This document shows, piece after piece, positions 35,988 to 47,190 of a stretch of DNA of 64,000 nucleotides. Numbering within the stretch: position 1 is the first letter of the stretch; each line of letters opens with the position of its first letter. Both the position numbers and the translations under genes were made by a program. The stretch is from NCBI GenBank assembly GCA_020740775.1, contig JAHEWK010000009.1, positions 1,550,001-1,614,000 of the forward strand. Reading direction: 5' to 3'. This stretch comes from Ilyonectria destructans. Taxonomy: Eukaryota; Ascomycota; Sordariomycetes; Hypocreales; Nectriaceae. The notes beneath the pieces were generated by a model. The model saw only the letters and a list, made by a program, of their open reading frames with translations. It did no database searches and was not told the origin of the DNA.

Positions 35988-37997
35988 ATGAGTCTCTCGT
36001 CACCTATGGTCAGTCTGGGCATTGGCCTTGCTGCGCTCTTCATCGTTAATACCATCCTGAGCAAATCCAAGAATGCCAACAGTCATCCTCTCCCACCAGG
36101 TCCCAAGGGACTCCCACTGGTGGGAAATTTGAGCGACTTGCCCAAACCGGGTGTGCTTGAAGCACATCACTGGCTGAAGCACAAGGAGCTTTATGGTTCG
36201 TGTAGATGAAGTTCATTTCTTACAGGTTCCTTTTTGCTAATGCATGGCACTGCTTGGCGTCAACAGGCCCAATCAGTTCGGTAACGGTGATGGGGCAAAC
36301 CTTGGTCATCGTTAACGATGCGGATCTCGCATTTGAGCTATTGGAAAAGCGGTCGGTGAAGCATTCCTCCAGACCGAGGCAGGTATTCGCCGGTGAAATG
36401 TACGTTTGCAATTGACAGTTGCTTTGCTGACCTCCAACCCCATGATGGCGACGACATGACCGTAAATGGGCTAACAAATACCACAGGCTGGGCTGGGAGA
36501 ATTCCCTTGGGCTTTCTCAGTACAATGGTCGTTTCCGAACCTACCGCAAGAACATGAGCCGCATTATCGGCTCCAAAACGGCGGCGGCGCAATACGATCA
36601 TTTGCAAGAAGCTGAAGCTGGTCACTTTCTACTCCACGTTCTGGAGAAGCCGGATAACTTCGTAAATGAAATCAGAAAGTCAGTTTGGTCGTCTCACTAG
36701 CATGGCGATTTTTTTGGGCGCCATCACTAACTCGCACGCTTTTCTAGGAAGGTCGGTGCAGTCATATTGAAGATTGTCTATGGTTACACGGCGGAGCCTT
36801 TCAAGAATGATGTTCTTGTTGACATAGCTGGTGATGCCATGGACAAATTTGCACGCGCTGGTGTTCCTGGGGCCTTCATGGTCGACATGATGCCATTTTG
36901 TGAGTACCTACTAAGGAAAAGCGCGACGTTGCGTTCTTGTCCACAGACTGACCAGTATTAGTGAGATATCTCCCCGAATGGATCCCCGGAGCTGGGTTCC
37001 AGAAAATTGCTCGGCAGTGGGGAGCCGAGCTCATTGATGTGATAGAGAAGCCGTATGCGTTCGTAAAGCACCAGATGGCCCAGGGCAAAGACGACTCGTC
37101 GTTTCTCTCGCGACTGTTAGAGTCGGGTGACGATACCCCACAAGAGAAATTCACCAATAAATGGTCGGCAATGTCCTTGTACACCGCAGGAGCTGATACC
37201 GTGAGCCCCTTTTCTCTCCACTCCGCTTCATGTAGCAGAATGTTCTAATTATATTAGACCGTATCGGCGCTTGCGTGCTTTTTTCTAGCTATGACGGTGT
37301 TTCCGGAAGTCCAGAAGAAGGCACAGGAAGAGATTGATCGAGTCGTCGGCCGCGATCGCCTGCCCAACTCGTCGGATCGTCCAAATTTGCCGTACATCGA
37401 TGCCACGGTGAAGGAGGTTCTCCGCTGGCACCCTGTGGCGCCAATGGGACTTCCCCACACGAGCACCGCGGATGATGTCTGCGAGGGTTATTTTATTCCC
37501 AAAGATTCCATGGTGTTCCCAAACGTCTGGTGCGTACTTCGGGAAACACTCCATCTTATCACCCGGAAGGAAGACCCTCTAACGTTAGACCCTACTTTAG
37601 GCACTTCACGCATGATCCAGAAGTCTATGACGAACCCATGTCCTTCAATCCTGATAGATTCTTGGAAACCGATGGCCACGAGCCGGCACCGGATCCGCAC
37701 AAGTTTGTGTTTGGCTTCGGACGTCGCATTTGCCCTGGCCGCATTCTGGCCGACAACGCCTTGTACCTTACCATTGCACAATCTCTGGCAGTCTTCAGCA
37801 TCAGCAAAGGCCTGGAGAATGGAAAAGAGGTTGAATCTCAGATCCGATTCACGCCAGGCGTTGTCAGCCACCCGGAGCCCTTCAAGGCTCAGATCAAGCC
37901 GCGATCCCCTCACCACGAGAAGCTAATCCGATCCATTGAACAGCAGTTTCCATGGAAGGAAAGTGATTCGGAGGTTCTGGAGAGCATGAATTACTAG
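35988..37997 (+). CDS. Cytochrome P450 monooxygenase, seven exons
   Basis: Exons 35988-36195, 36267-36399, 36487-36678, 36748-36899, 36962-37200, 37258-37529 and 37601-37997 encode 530 residues, normal for a microsomal P450. An N-terminal membrane helix (LGIGLAALFIVNTIL) is followed by the proline hinge PPGPKGLPLVGN. The I-helix oxygen site is AGADTT, the K-helix ExxR is KEVLR, then FNPDRF and the haem loop FGFGRRICPGR with the Cys ligand. The whole chain resembles the large fungal group often annotated as O-methylsterigmatocystin oxidoreductase-like, so a hydroxylation in secondary metabolism or detoxification is likely. The substrate is unknown, and no polyketide or peptide synthase lies in the window. 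Confidence 0.95.
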
Positions 37998-39914
37998 ATT
38001 GGAGGGCTCGTGAACATGTGTTATTCTAGAGGTGTTGGTTAAGGCATTGTCGCGATAAGTACATTGCGTCAGTGCACGTCGCTCACTGACGCAAAAGAGC
38101 CGTTACAACGTCCGTAGCCTCTTTGTATACGCCATTGAATAATAGTTTAAGTTAGTCAGATACGGTCTCTGAGAGTATTATTATGAGTATTGCTATTCAC
38201 ATAGGTCTATCTTGCTATTCGCACAAACATGCATATGCCCCAATCTTAAGGATAACCATCGCGGGCACACTCTATACAGCATGTGAACGAATTAAACCCA
38301 ATAGGGTTTGTCTCGCATTATATTCTATTTCTATGTATTTATTGTGAGTAAGTGAGAACACATAGACGAGCGTCAGAGTATACGTGCACGCATTTTCTAG
38401 ATACGTCGGTTCAGCGAAGGCTCAAGTACAAAGATATGTGTGCGAAAAGCAACTTGCATTTCCATTCCATGCATGTCGAGTACAAGGGGACTCATACACT
38501 CCTCCGGGACGTATTGTGGAACCGGGCTACGGAGCCTAGAGCGGGTTGTTGAGCTGCATCCACGGGTTTACATCCCTGGAACTCAAATTATACTTCCCAA
38601 TTTCTAGTTAAACCAAGGTCTTGGGGTCGGCCTTTTAGATGAAGATGACAGAGGCTGCTGGAGGTTGCTGGAGGTTGCTGGAGGTTGCTGGAGGTTGCTG
38701 GAGGTTGCTGGAGGTTGCTGGAGGTTGCTGGAGGTTGCTGGAGGCTGCTGGAGCCGAGTCCGGAAGTGGGGCCGTAGACGATCGGGTCCGCAGGCGGTCG
38801 GGTCCGCAGGCTGGTCGGGTCAGCCGACGGTCGGGCCCGCTGGTGGTCGGAACCGCCGGAGAGGGGGTCTTACTGCGCCTCATCATGGGATGCTAAGATT
38901 GGGAGGATATTTCACCTCTTGGATGAGGGCGGGCCTGTCTTGTAGTATGGTTATGAGTGGTGACTATTGACGCCCATTTTCCACAACCGTCTGAGACCAG
39001 CATGTTAACCGAATCAGAGCAAAGTAAATTTACAACCCAGCGCCTAGTAATTAGCCATTGGCCAATTGATCCGTCTTCTAGCCAGCTTGTAAACCGGTTG
39101 CTTCCATAGTGTGGGCTCATATTTCTCCGTGTCACCAACAACTAGGGTGTGCACTAAACAGGTATTTAAAAGGCCACGAGTATTACGGACGAATGGGAAG
39201 ACGTTCAAATGCCGACTCGGACGTTGCAAGATGCAACTACAGTAAGGTAGTTTGAGAGAGGGGTAAATGAGGAGGATGTCACGAGAGCTTATTTGAGCTA
39301 TTCGGCAGCATTCGTTGTGACTATCGATGCTGGCGCTGTGGCCGAGACGTAATTGGAGGACTGCGTAACTTGCTTGTTCATCATTGGCGAAGCAGGATAC
39401 CGGCTGTACCACTGAGGTTGTGCTGTGTGAGCGACATATTTGCCGTGCCGTTTGAGGGGTTGGGGGATTGAGGGGTCGAGAGAGGCATCCGCACCGCCGA
39501 GGGGGACGGAACACGAGAACCGTTTCTGAAAGCTGTTTGTGAGGACTTTAAGCACGATCGAGTTTACCTAGGTCACAATGAAGAAAATGTGGACTGTCTC
39601 GTCATGTGTATGGATATGGGGCTTTGAAAGGAGACCGATGGTTGAACGATAGGAAAGTAACACCACTCTCAAATTGATGTAATGAGTAACCTCGTAAGAT
39701 TACCCGGATTTATCACGGTATCATGCTAGTGTGGGTACTAGTTTGTGATGCCACTCGTGGTTCTCCGGCGCTCTAGCGGGTCGGTCTTCTGACGTAGCGA
39801 GTCGGATGATGCACAACCCCGCTGACAGCCTGGCATTAGGATTATAAAAGGCGTCAAGATTACGGCAATCTGAAACTCAAGTCCATCTTCAAGTCAAGAA
39901 ATATTGACATCTTC
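37998..39914. other. Intergenic with a decamer repeat
   Basis: Besides the decamer array at 38651-38750 there is a GGTCGGGTCCGC-type degenerate repeat at about 38775-38850. A 156-codon minus frame (39514-39044) has no recognisable features. The last 100 bases are the promoter and leader of the dehydrogenase gene. Confidence 0.45.
38651..38750 (+). repeat. Decamer tandem repeat, 10 copies
   Basis: Ten head-to-tail units of GAGGTTGCTG; the first and last read GAGGCTGCTG. Because ten is not a multiple of three, every frame stays open and gives artefactual repeats. Confidence 0.95.
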
Positions 39915-40013
39915 ATGCAGAGAATCCCTACTGCATCGTTTTCGCAGCTCCTTACAAAGAGCCCCCGCTTCGTGACCCTGCCTTCGCGCGGGCTTCGTTT
40001 TACAGCACCATGA
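39915..40013 (+). other. Short upstream frame resembling a mitochondrial presequence
   Basis: An ATG at 39915 opens 32 codons whose product is rich in Arg, Ser and hydrophobics with no acids (RIPTASFSQLLTKSPRFVTL), typical of a mitochondrial targeting peptide. Its TGA overlaps the ATG of the dehydrogenase (ATGA at 40010-40013). It is one frame out from the enzyme, so it is either an upstream ORF or a presequence cut off by an indel. Confidence 0.5.
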
Positions 40014-41229
40014 GGGCTGCCAGGTACTACGGCAGGGAAGATATCCGCGTCGAATTGATCCCCGAGCCTACCATTCGTCCAGGCCAGATTAAGGTGAGGC
40101 TCGAAATCCACAAATACCCACAGAAGGATTACTCACTGACGTCCCAGATTGCCCCGGCTTTTGTTGGCATTTGCGGCACTGATCTCCACGAGTATCTCGG
40201 CGGTCCCAACTTCTGCCCCACAACACCACACGGACTTACCGGCGAGACGATCCCCGTCACGCTCGGCCACGAATTCTCAGGAACCATCACGGAAATCGGC
40301 CCTGATGTCACAGGATTCGAAATCGGCCAAAGATGCGCCGTCCAGCCCACCCTCTTCTGCGGTCATTGCGTCGCCTGCGACACCAGCGCTGAGAATGTTT
40401 GCCACACGGGCGGATTCGTTGGATTGAGCGGGGGAGGCGGGGGCCTGAGCGAGGCCGTGTGCGTAAATGCGACGCACGTCTTCCCGCTCCCTGACAATCT
40501 GACAATGGAAATGGGAGCTCTCGTCGAGCCGCTTTCCGTTGCTTGGCATGCCGTTACTGCGGCTCCAGAAATTAACCCCGACTCGGTGGTCTTGATTATC
40601 GGAGGTGGCCCGATTGGATTGGCCACCATCTTGTGCCTCAAGGCCAAAGGCGTTACGAATATCATTATTTCGGAAGTCGCAGCTTCTCGGCAAAATTTTG
40701 CAACCCAATTTGGCGCATCAACGGTCATCAACCCTATCAAGGAAGACGTCAAGCAGGTTATGCTGGATGCGACCGAAGGCAGAGGAGCCGATGTTGTTTT
40801 TGACTGTGCTGGGGTTCCCGCCAGGTGCGTGCTTTCCTTATCCAAGTTAAAACTCATCTAATATCCTTTAGCATCAAAAGCGCTTGCGAGGCCGTCAAGA
40901 CCAAGGGCACGGTGGTCAACGTGGCTATCTGGGAGAAGGAGATCCCCTTCAACCCCAACTGGATAACATGGAAAGAGAGCACTTACAAGTCAGTTCTTGG
41001 CTACCAGAGAGAAGATTACCAGGCCGTCATTGAGAATCTCCGGACAGGTGAGAGAATCAACTTCGTTTACAAGTAGCGCGTCACTGACATCATTCAAGGC
41101 GCTATCAAGGCAAATGATATGATTACAGCCAAGATTCGGCTCGAAAACATCGTCGAGGACGGTATTAAGGCGCTTATTACGGATAAGGACAACCACGTAA
41201 AGATTCTTGTCGACATTAATGCTAAATAA
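40010..41229 (+). CDS. Zinc-dependent 2,3-butanediol/sorbitol-type dehydrogenase
   Basis: Exons 40010-40093, 40148-40824, 40872-41047 and 41099-41229 encode 355 residues, the usual length of medium-chain zinc alcohol dehydrogenases. Catalytic zinc ligands are in VGICGTDLHEY and LGHEFSG. Structural zinc is held by four Cys in FCGHCVACDTSAENVC. The NAD-binding glycines are IIGGGPIGLA. Overall it is closest to fungal (R,R)-butanediol dehydrogenase, which interconverts acetoin and 2,3-butanediol with NAD(H); sorbitol or another polyol is possible. An apparent stop near 41075 lies inside the last intron (GTGAGA...CTGAC...AAG). An out-of-frame presequence-like frame lies directly upstream. Confidence 0.92.
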
Positions 41230-42337
41230 GGCATGTATTTTAAGCGAAATGGTGAAGGATGCAGTAATATGATCCCAGCAGCTTGAGTGAGGTGTCCATT
41301 GACCAAGTCATCTCGATGAATTTGGTGATAGTTCTTTCCTAGTGACGCTCACCTAGAGGTTTTTTATTCACCTTTACCTTCAGAAAAGACTGAAGACGCA
41401 ACCACAGTGCAGAATTGTTGCAGGTGCGAAATGAAACAACATAGTTTCTCTTTAAGCTTGACCTCGGTTTGGAGAGTACAGGTAAAAGCCGATGGCCGGA
41501 GTCTAATCCCGTGTACATGACCCTGGATGAGTATGGGGTACTTTAGTCGCCTAGTCAGATAGCTTGAGAAACAGGACCTTCTTGGTTCTCATTATCTGAG
41601 ACGCCATGAGTCTTAGATAAGCCCCTCGATAAGAGGCAGCCTGATGAGAAAATAGCGCGGCGACACGAAAGCGCATCTAGCCAACCACTCGAGTGAACCG
41701 CACTGAGGCAACGAGGCAGCTTCAGCCATCGTGACCGTCCCTGTAAATGCGCAGCCAGGCAATTAAAAACCACAGCCACGATGGAATAATTCGCCCTGAC
41801 TCCCCCTGCTTTGACGTATTCCGGTCACTAGCGCTTTATCTGCCTAACAAAACATTTCTCCTAGGTAGCCCATATGCAGGGCGCCTGGAGAAATGGGGGG
41901 GGGGGGGGGGGGGCTTGGCCGAATACTTAATCAACCCGCCGGGGGAGTTCTTGACTTCTCCGAATTCTCTTCATTTTCCGTCGCTTGTCCATCTCCAAGT
42001 GGCACTGGTCAATCTGTCCAGATTCAATGTTTAGACTCCAACCTGAACCATTTCTAGTTCGACTCTGCTAAAACAGCCGGGCCAAGTCATATTTCGCAGC
42101 ACAGGCAACGCGGGTCAAACACCAATGACAGAAGTGCATGTAATTAATCCACCGTCAGGACGCGAGGGACTGAATGCACGAGGCAAGTGCCAGGGCGGAC
42201 CATATACAGGCGAACCATCTGCAGGCGAACCAAGTTCCCCTCGTCAGCTTCCTCAATCGCATCACCTTTCCCTCATCGTGAGCTCAGAGCATTACTCCTC
42301 GGCACTACTAATACAGTGTCTTTGATGCTCACCAAAA
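41230..42337. other. Intergenic with a long G homopolymer
   Basis: No gene is supported. It contains the G19 tract listed separately and a short direct repeat (GGCGAACCATCTGCAGGCGAACC) near 42208. Confidence 0.45.
41895..41913 (+). repeat. G homopolymer, 19 bases
   Basis: An uninterrupted run of 19 G. Its exact length is doubtful in most sequencing technologies. Confidence 0.9.
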
Positions 42338-45300
42338 ATGCTGGGACATATCCACGACACCGGCCTTTCTGTCATCTATCAGCCTGTCACTGGCCCCGCA
42401 GTAGTAGAGTTAGACCCTGGAATCCAGCCTAGCGCCTGGCACTGACAAGTCCCAGCATTGTCATCATCCATGGCCTGAAAGGGCATCCGTTCAAAACGTG
42501 GACCGCAAGGAACGAACCTCACCGCCAATATGTAGCCACGTCTAGTCTCCCCCAGTCAGAGTGTTCGGACACCGACAAGGAGAGAGAAAAGAAGATATGG
42601 CACGGTCCGCTAGCCTGGAAACCATCAGGGAAAAGAGCACCAGAAGATGATGCACAAATGCTCTTCGCTAAGCGTGTGAAACGAAGTGATAGTACAGACC
42701 CTCCAGTGTTCTGGCCTTTTAATCTTCTTCCTCGAGAGTGCCCAAAGGCTCGCATTCTCACCTATGGATATAACACAAAAATCACAAAGTACATGGCTGG
42801 TGGGACTAATAAGAGCAGCATGTTCTCCCACAGCAAGGATTTCATGTTTGCGCTTGGTAGAGACGGAGTGTCCGATCGTCCCTTGATATTCGTTGCTTAT
42901 AGTCTTGGTGGGATTGTTGTCAAGGAAGTAAACTTATACACACCAAATGCTGTTGTACGTTTACTGATTACATGTTTTAGATGCTCGCCAGGTCGTCGAC
43001 ATCCACGGAATCCAACTTCAAGAACATCGTCGAATCTACTGCCGCTATCATCTTTCTAGGCACACCTCACCGAGGAAGTCCTGAACTTTCAGCGCTAGGT
43101 GAATGGGCTCGATCTTTCCTTAGTATTCTACGTATGGAAACGACATCGGCCATCCTTGACACTCTTGGTCTTAGAACAACAGACCTAGAACGGGCCCAGG
43201 AATCGTTCTCGGGCCTTTGGCAACAATATGACTTTCGGGTCAAGACGTTCCAGGAAGGCCTCAGTCTGATGGGAATTAACCTCGGTGTACTTGGAAACAA
43301 AGTCGCCCCTGACTCTTCCTCGTTGATAGGAGATCAACGTGAACAAGCAGAGACTCTCCAAGCTAATCATCTCGACATGTGTCGGTATACGGGAGCCGAC
43401 GATCCAAATTATCTCAAAGTGGCCGGCGAGATTCGTTCAATCTATCTCTCAATCATTGATTTGAATACGGAGAACATTCATCAGAATGGAAATTTACTAC
43501 CTGATAGATTACCCTTGAATCCTCCTCTGTCGCCCAAAACGCGAAATCTTGAACAGGTTCATGGAGATGAGCTCAACGAGATGGAGAAATCTTGTCTTAG
43601 ATCTCTGTGGTTTCCGAGGATGAACAGTCGTCACCAAAGCCTCGAGAGCCCTAGTGGCTATTTAAGCGTGCAAGATACCGGAGATGGTTCAGCAATGCCA
43701 AACCCCGCAAAAATAACCGCATTATCTGGCTAAAAGGGAAGCCAGGGGCTGGAAAGTCTGTCCTGACGAAAGAAGCTTTTCGTCAAGCCTTACTGGGACA
43801 AGTAGGGTCGGACTACTGCACTGCAGCCTACTTCTTTAATGCGAGGGGCGAAGAACTGGAGCAAACGCCTGTTGGTCTCTTTCGATCTTTGCTCCACCAG
43901 ATTCTTCCGTATCATCGACAGCATCTCCCAGAGTTTTGCAATATGTGGGAACAAACGTGGGGATCGGATAAACTTGCAGACATGGATCTCCCTTGGGAAG
44001 AAGCTGAGCTGAAAACTTTCCTCCGGATGATCTTTTCCCATCAACCAGCCAAGCCGACGTTGATTTTCATCGATGCTCTCGATGAGTGTGATTCAATTAT
44101 CCTACTAAGCCAAGTCTTCTTCTGGGAGGACCTGACTAAATCTGCTTTTGTTGCTGGGATTGATCTGAGGGTCTGTCTTTCAAGCAGACACTTTCCTGCC
44201 GTTTCTCTGGACTGCCCCATCATCACCGTGGAAAATAACAATAGGCGCGACCTTGAGAGATACGTCAGGGAGAGGTTCAAATACAGCATTGCAGCCTCGA
44301 ACCGAATGTGGGAAAGTGGATTAAGACTTAGAATCTTGTCAAAATCCGCCGGCGTTTTTCTATGGGTCATTTTAGTGGTAGATGCCACGATAATGAAATG
44401 GGAGGAGGGTAGGGGGCATCTCGCCCTGCTCAGGCAGCTTGATGAGGTACCACAAACACTTGGAGACATGTTCACGATGATGTTGAAGGACCTCAAACCG
44501 GAGACGAAACTTCTGACACTGCGACTATTCCAATGGGCCACGCTGGCTGCCAAACCACTTCGGCTTCATGAGTGGCACCACATCTTGGCCTTCATCAAGC
44601 AACCGTTTCCCTCGTCTTTGAATGAGTGGCGCAAGTCAGACGAGTATACTGATAGCGACGAACAACTCGAGAGACAGATTAAAAGTTTATCAAGAGGACT
44701 ACTGCAAGTAAGTGCGGCATCAGTCTTAGAAAAGCCGCAGGACAAGGCTATCGAGACGATATCCGTGCATGCAGGAGCGGGGTCCCTCGACCTTGAAAAC
44801 GGAGAGACCAGAATAATCGAAGTTATACACGAATCCGTGCGACAATTCTTTTTGCAGAGTGGTGGATTTTCCATATTGGACCCAGATATTGGACCAAGTG
44901 CCGTCGGTATTGGGCATCTCTCAATCATCAATACCTGCTTGGACTACATCAACATTGTCGAACTAGATGCTCTAGTCCAGGCGAGAATTCTTGATCAAAA
45001 CCAGAACAGTACTTTGGCACCTATTTCTACGTCGAGTGGAAATAGATCCAGGCCTTCCAGCCGCGAGTTAGGTAGTCCAGTGCGACACGGCGAAACGCAA
45101 GCTCGGGACTTTGGTGAACTCCGACCTTGACCATGGCCTCCGCTCGATGCAGAACTCCAGAACTGTAGCACAATCCTACCACTTCATACAGCAGAGCACC
45201 GAGACGGTACAGAAGCGAGCTTCACTTTTGAATCACTGAGAGAGATGTTCCCATTGTCGGTCACAATCATATTGAACACTGGACAACTACAACCCAAAAT

Positions 45301-45891
45301 ATGTACGACCATGGCTTACAGGAGCTACGCAGTCGCAATTCATCAGCCCACCCGTCAGTTACGGACCAATCCTAAATGTTGCAGAGCTATCCTGCCCTCC
45401 TCTCATACGCTACTTTCCAGCTGTTCACCCACGTCCGACTTGCCCGAGCCCAAGGTGCTGATATCAAATCAGCCATGACCAGACTCGGGAGATCAGATAC
45501 ATGGGCGCGGTGGGTAGCTCTCAAGGAAGATATTCCTCAGGGGCTTGGGCTAGCCGAGTATGCTACCAAGTATGAGGACTTGCCTTTGTCCGACAATTTT
45601 GGGATTGCCGACCACTCCTATCTCACCCCTCTTGAACAAATCGAAATGAACGGAGCGCACGCTACGGGTAATTGGCAATACAGTATTCCCACAAGAGAAG
45701 GCTACGGTATGGTTTTGGACCCAGGGTCTCTGACAGTCCAAGATGTCCGGAATAAAATCTGGTCGAGTGCATATCAAGCTCCGCAAGCCCCGGTGGCCAG
45801 TAGAAGATCAGGTAGTGTTGCAAGTTTTGGTTCTGCAGGCAGCCATTCAGGGCCCCCCAGATCTCCTATCACCCCGAGGGGAGACGACTAG
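42338..45891 (+). pseudogene. NLR/STAND gene: alpha/beta-hydrolase plus NACHT, broken
   Basis: The order matches fungal NLRs with a lipase-like sensor-effector domain. A start (HDTGLSVIYQPV, 42338) is followed in another frame by IVIIHGLKGHPFKTW, FWPFNLLPRE, ARILTYGYNT and the nucleophile motif VAYSLGGIVVKE. An intron (42928-42980) joins this to IIFLGTPHRGSPE. Then comes LRSLWFPRMNSR, a frame break near 43650, and the NACHT domain: GKPGAGKSVLTKE (Walker A), TLIFIDALDECD (Walker B), LRVCLSSRHFP. A TGA at 45128 is followed by further pieces in two frames up to 45891, ending VASFGSAGSHSG, a common NLR tail. No intron repairs the breaks at about 42430 and 43650. I call it a pseudogene; indel errors are the alternative. 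Confidence 0.75.
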
Positions 45892-47190
45892 GACAGGAGG
45901 CGCTCATCGGTGGATTAACTCCACGGAAAGCAAACCAAAGGAATTGGGAGGGTTAAGTTAACATAGAATGGTTCACCACGCTCCACCGCACCTTAGCCTA
46001 TCAGTGGCTAGTCCCGACGAGTGCTACAAACGGCGAGGCTGTTCAATCACGACATAACCGAAAATACCAGGTGCTTAGGTCTAGGAGTACTGAATAGATT
46101 CTTACAAATGACCACAGCTTATGTGTAGTTCAGACAGAAGGCAAAAAGGCTCGGCACATTCAGCGAAGCTTGTCCCAGATGAAAAACTCAGAGTTGCACT
46201 GCAGGAATAGGCGCAAGTGTTTAGCAACATGGCACTCAGCCCGCGGCTAACAGTCAAGATCTTCTTCATAGCCCAGCATGAAGCTGGAACCATAATGAAA
46301 ACAGGTGGTAAATCAAAAATTCCGCCCCCCATGGCCCCGAAGGACAATGAAGCTTGGAACGACTCCGCGATGTGCAATGCAGGCCTTCCAAGCTGAACCC
46401 CCCAATTGATGAGCTGGGGAGTTCGGAACAAGGTAAGTATGAAGAAGAAAGAAGAAAAAGAGTAAAAGAGAGAGGGTGAGGCCGCATTATATACCCGTCG
46501 AGAGACCCGAGCACGTGAGGGACAGAGTGTCCAACAAGGTGGAGCTCATTTCTTCTCTTGCGGGGCAGAGACCCAGCTAGAGCCAGGCAGCGGCGGGTCT
46601 TGTCCTCAGCCGCAAATTGGATACGACGCGAGGAATGTGAATTAATGGAGAAAACACAGAGCCGAAATTGCGAAAGAACTCCATTTCCGGGATTGAGCCC
46701 CGTTCACGGACATGTGGCCGAGTCTTTATGCATACTTTATGTCTGCTTGCACATGTTGTGCGTATCCGTCGTTAGGCTTGTCTCCTCTGTGTCCTTGCCG
46801 TTTTTTTTTCGTCAACATTGAGTATTCTTTACTGGTATCAAATTGTGTTCATGACCTAGTTTTCTTTATCAGTGTTCACCCTTATTAGATAAGAAAGCCG
46901 GACCGTCGTGAAAGGCAACAAAATGAGAAAAAATAAACTTCTACACTCAATCGCCGCTACAGTCAAGATCCCTCCCAGAAAAGAGGGCTTACCCTACACG
47001 GACGGACCCGTTGCACTTGCACAGCAAAACAATCGCACAATGTAGTATAATATCCTGTAATTAAACTAGAGTGACGCCTAGTTGTCTCTAGTGTGGCGGT
47101 AACGGATACAGGCTAGGACTATGTGCGGGCAATCATGACTGGGTACACTACCAAGGTCGAACAACGAAATGAACTGCCGCACCTCGCGGT
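45892..47190. other. Intergenic
   Basis: A minus-strand frame of 109 codons (46431-46102, MFRTPQLINWGVQLG onward, with a hydrophobic middle) could be a small protein, but nothing supports it beyond being open. The rest is flanking sequence of the permease gene. Confidence 0.4.

Noticed and set aside
38639..38970. Open frames over the decamer array in several frames and both strands
   Set aside because: They are read-through of a simple repeat and carry no gene features.
41050..41098. Apparent premature TAG in the butanediol-type dehydrogenase
   Set aside because: It falls within a 51-base intron with GTGAGA donor, CTGAC branch site and AAG acceptor; splicing restores the family C-terminus.
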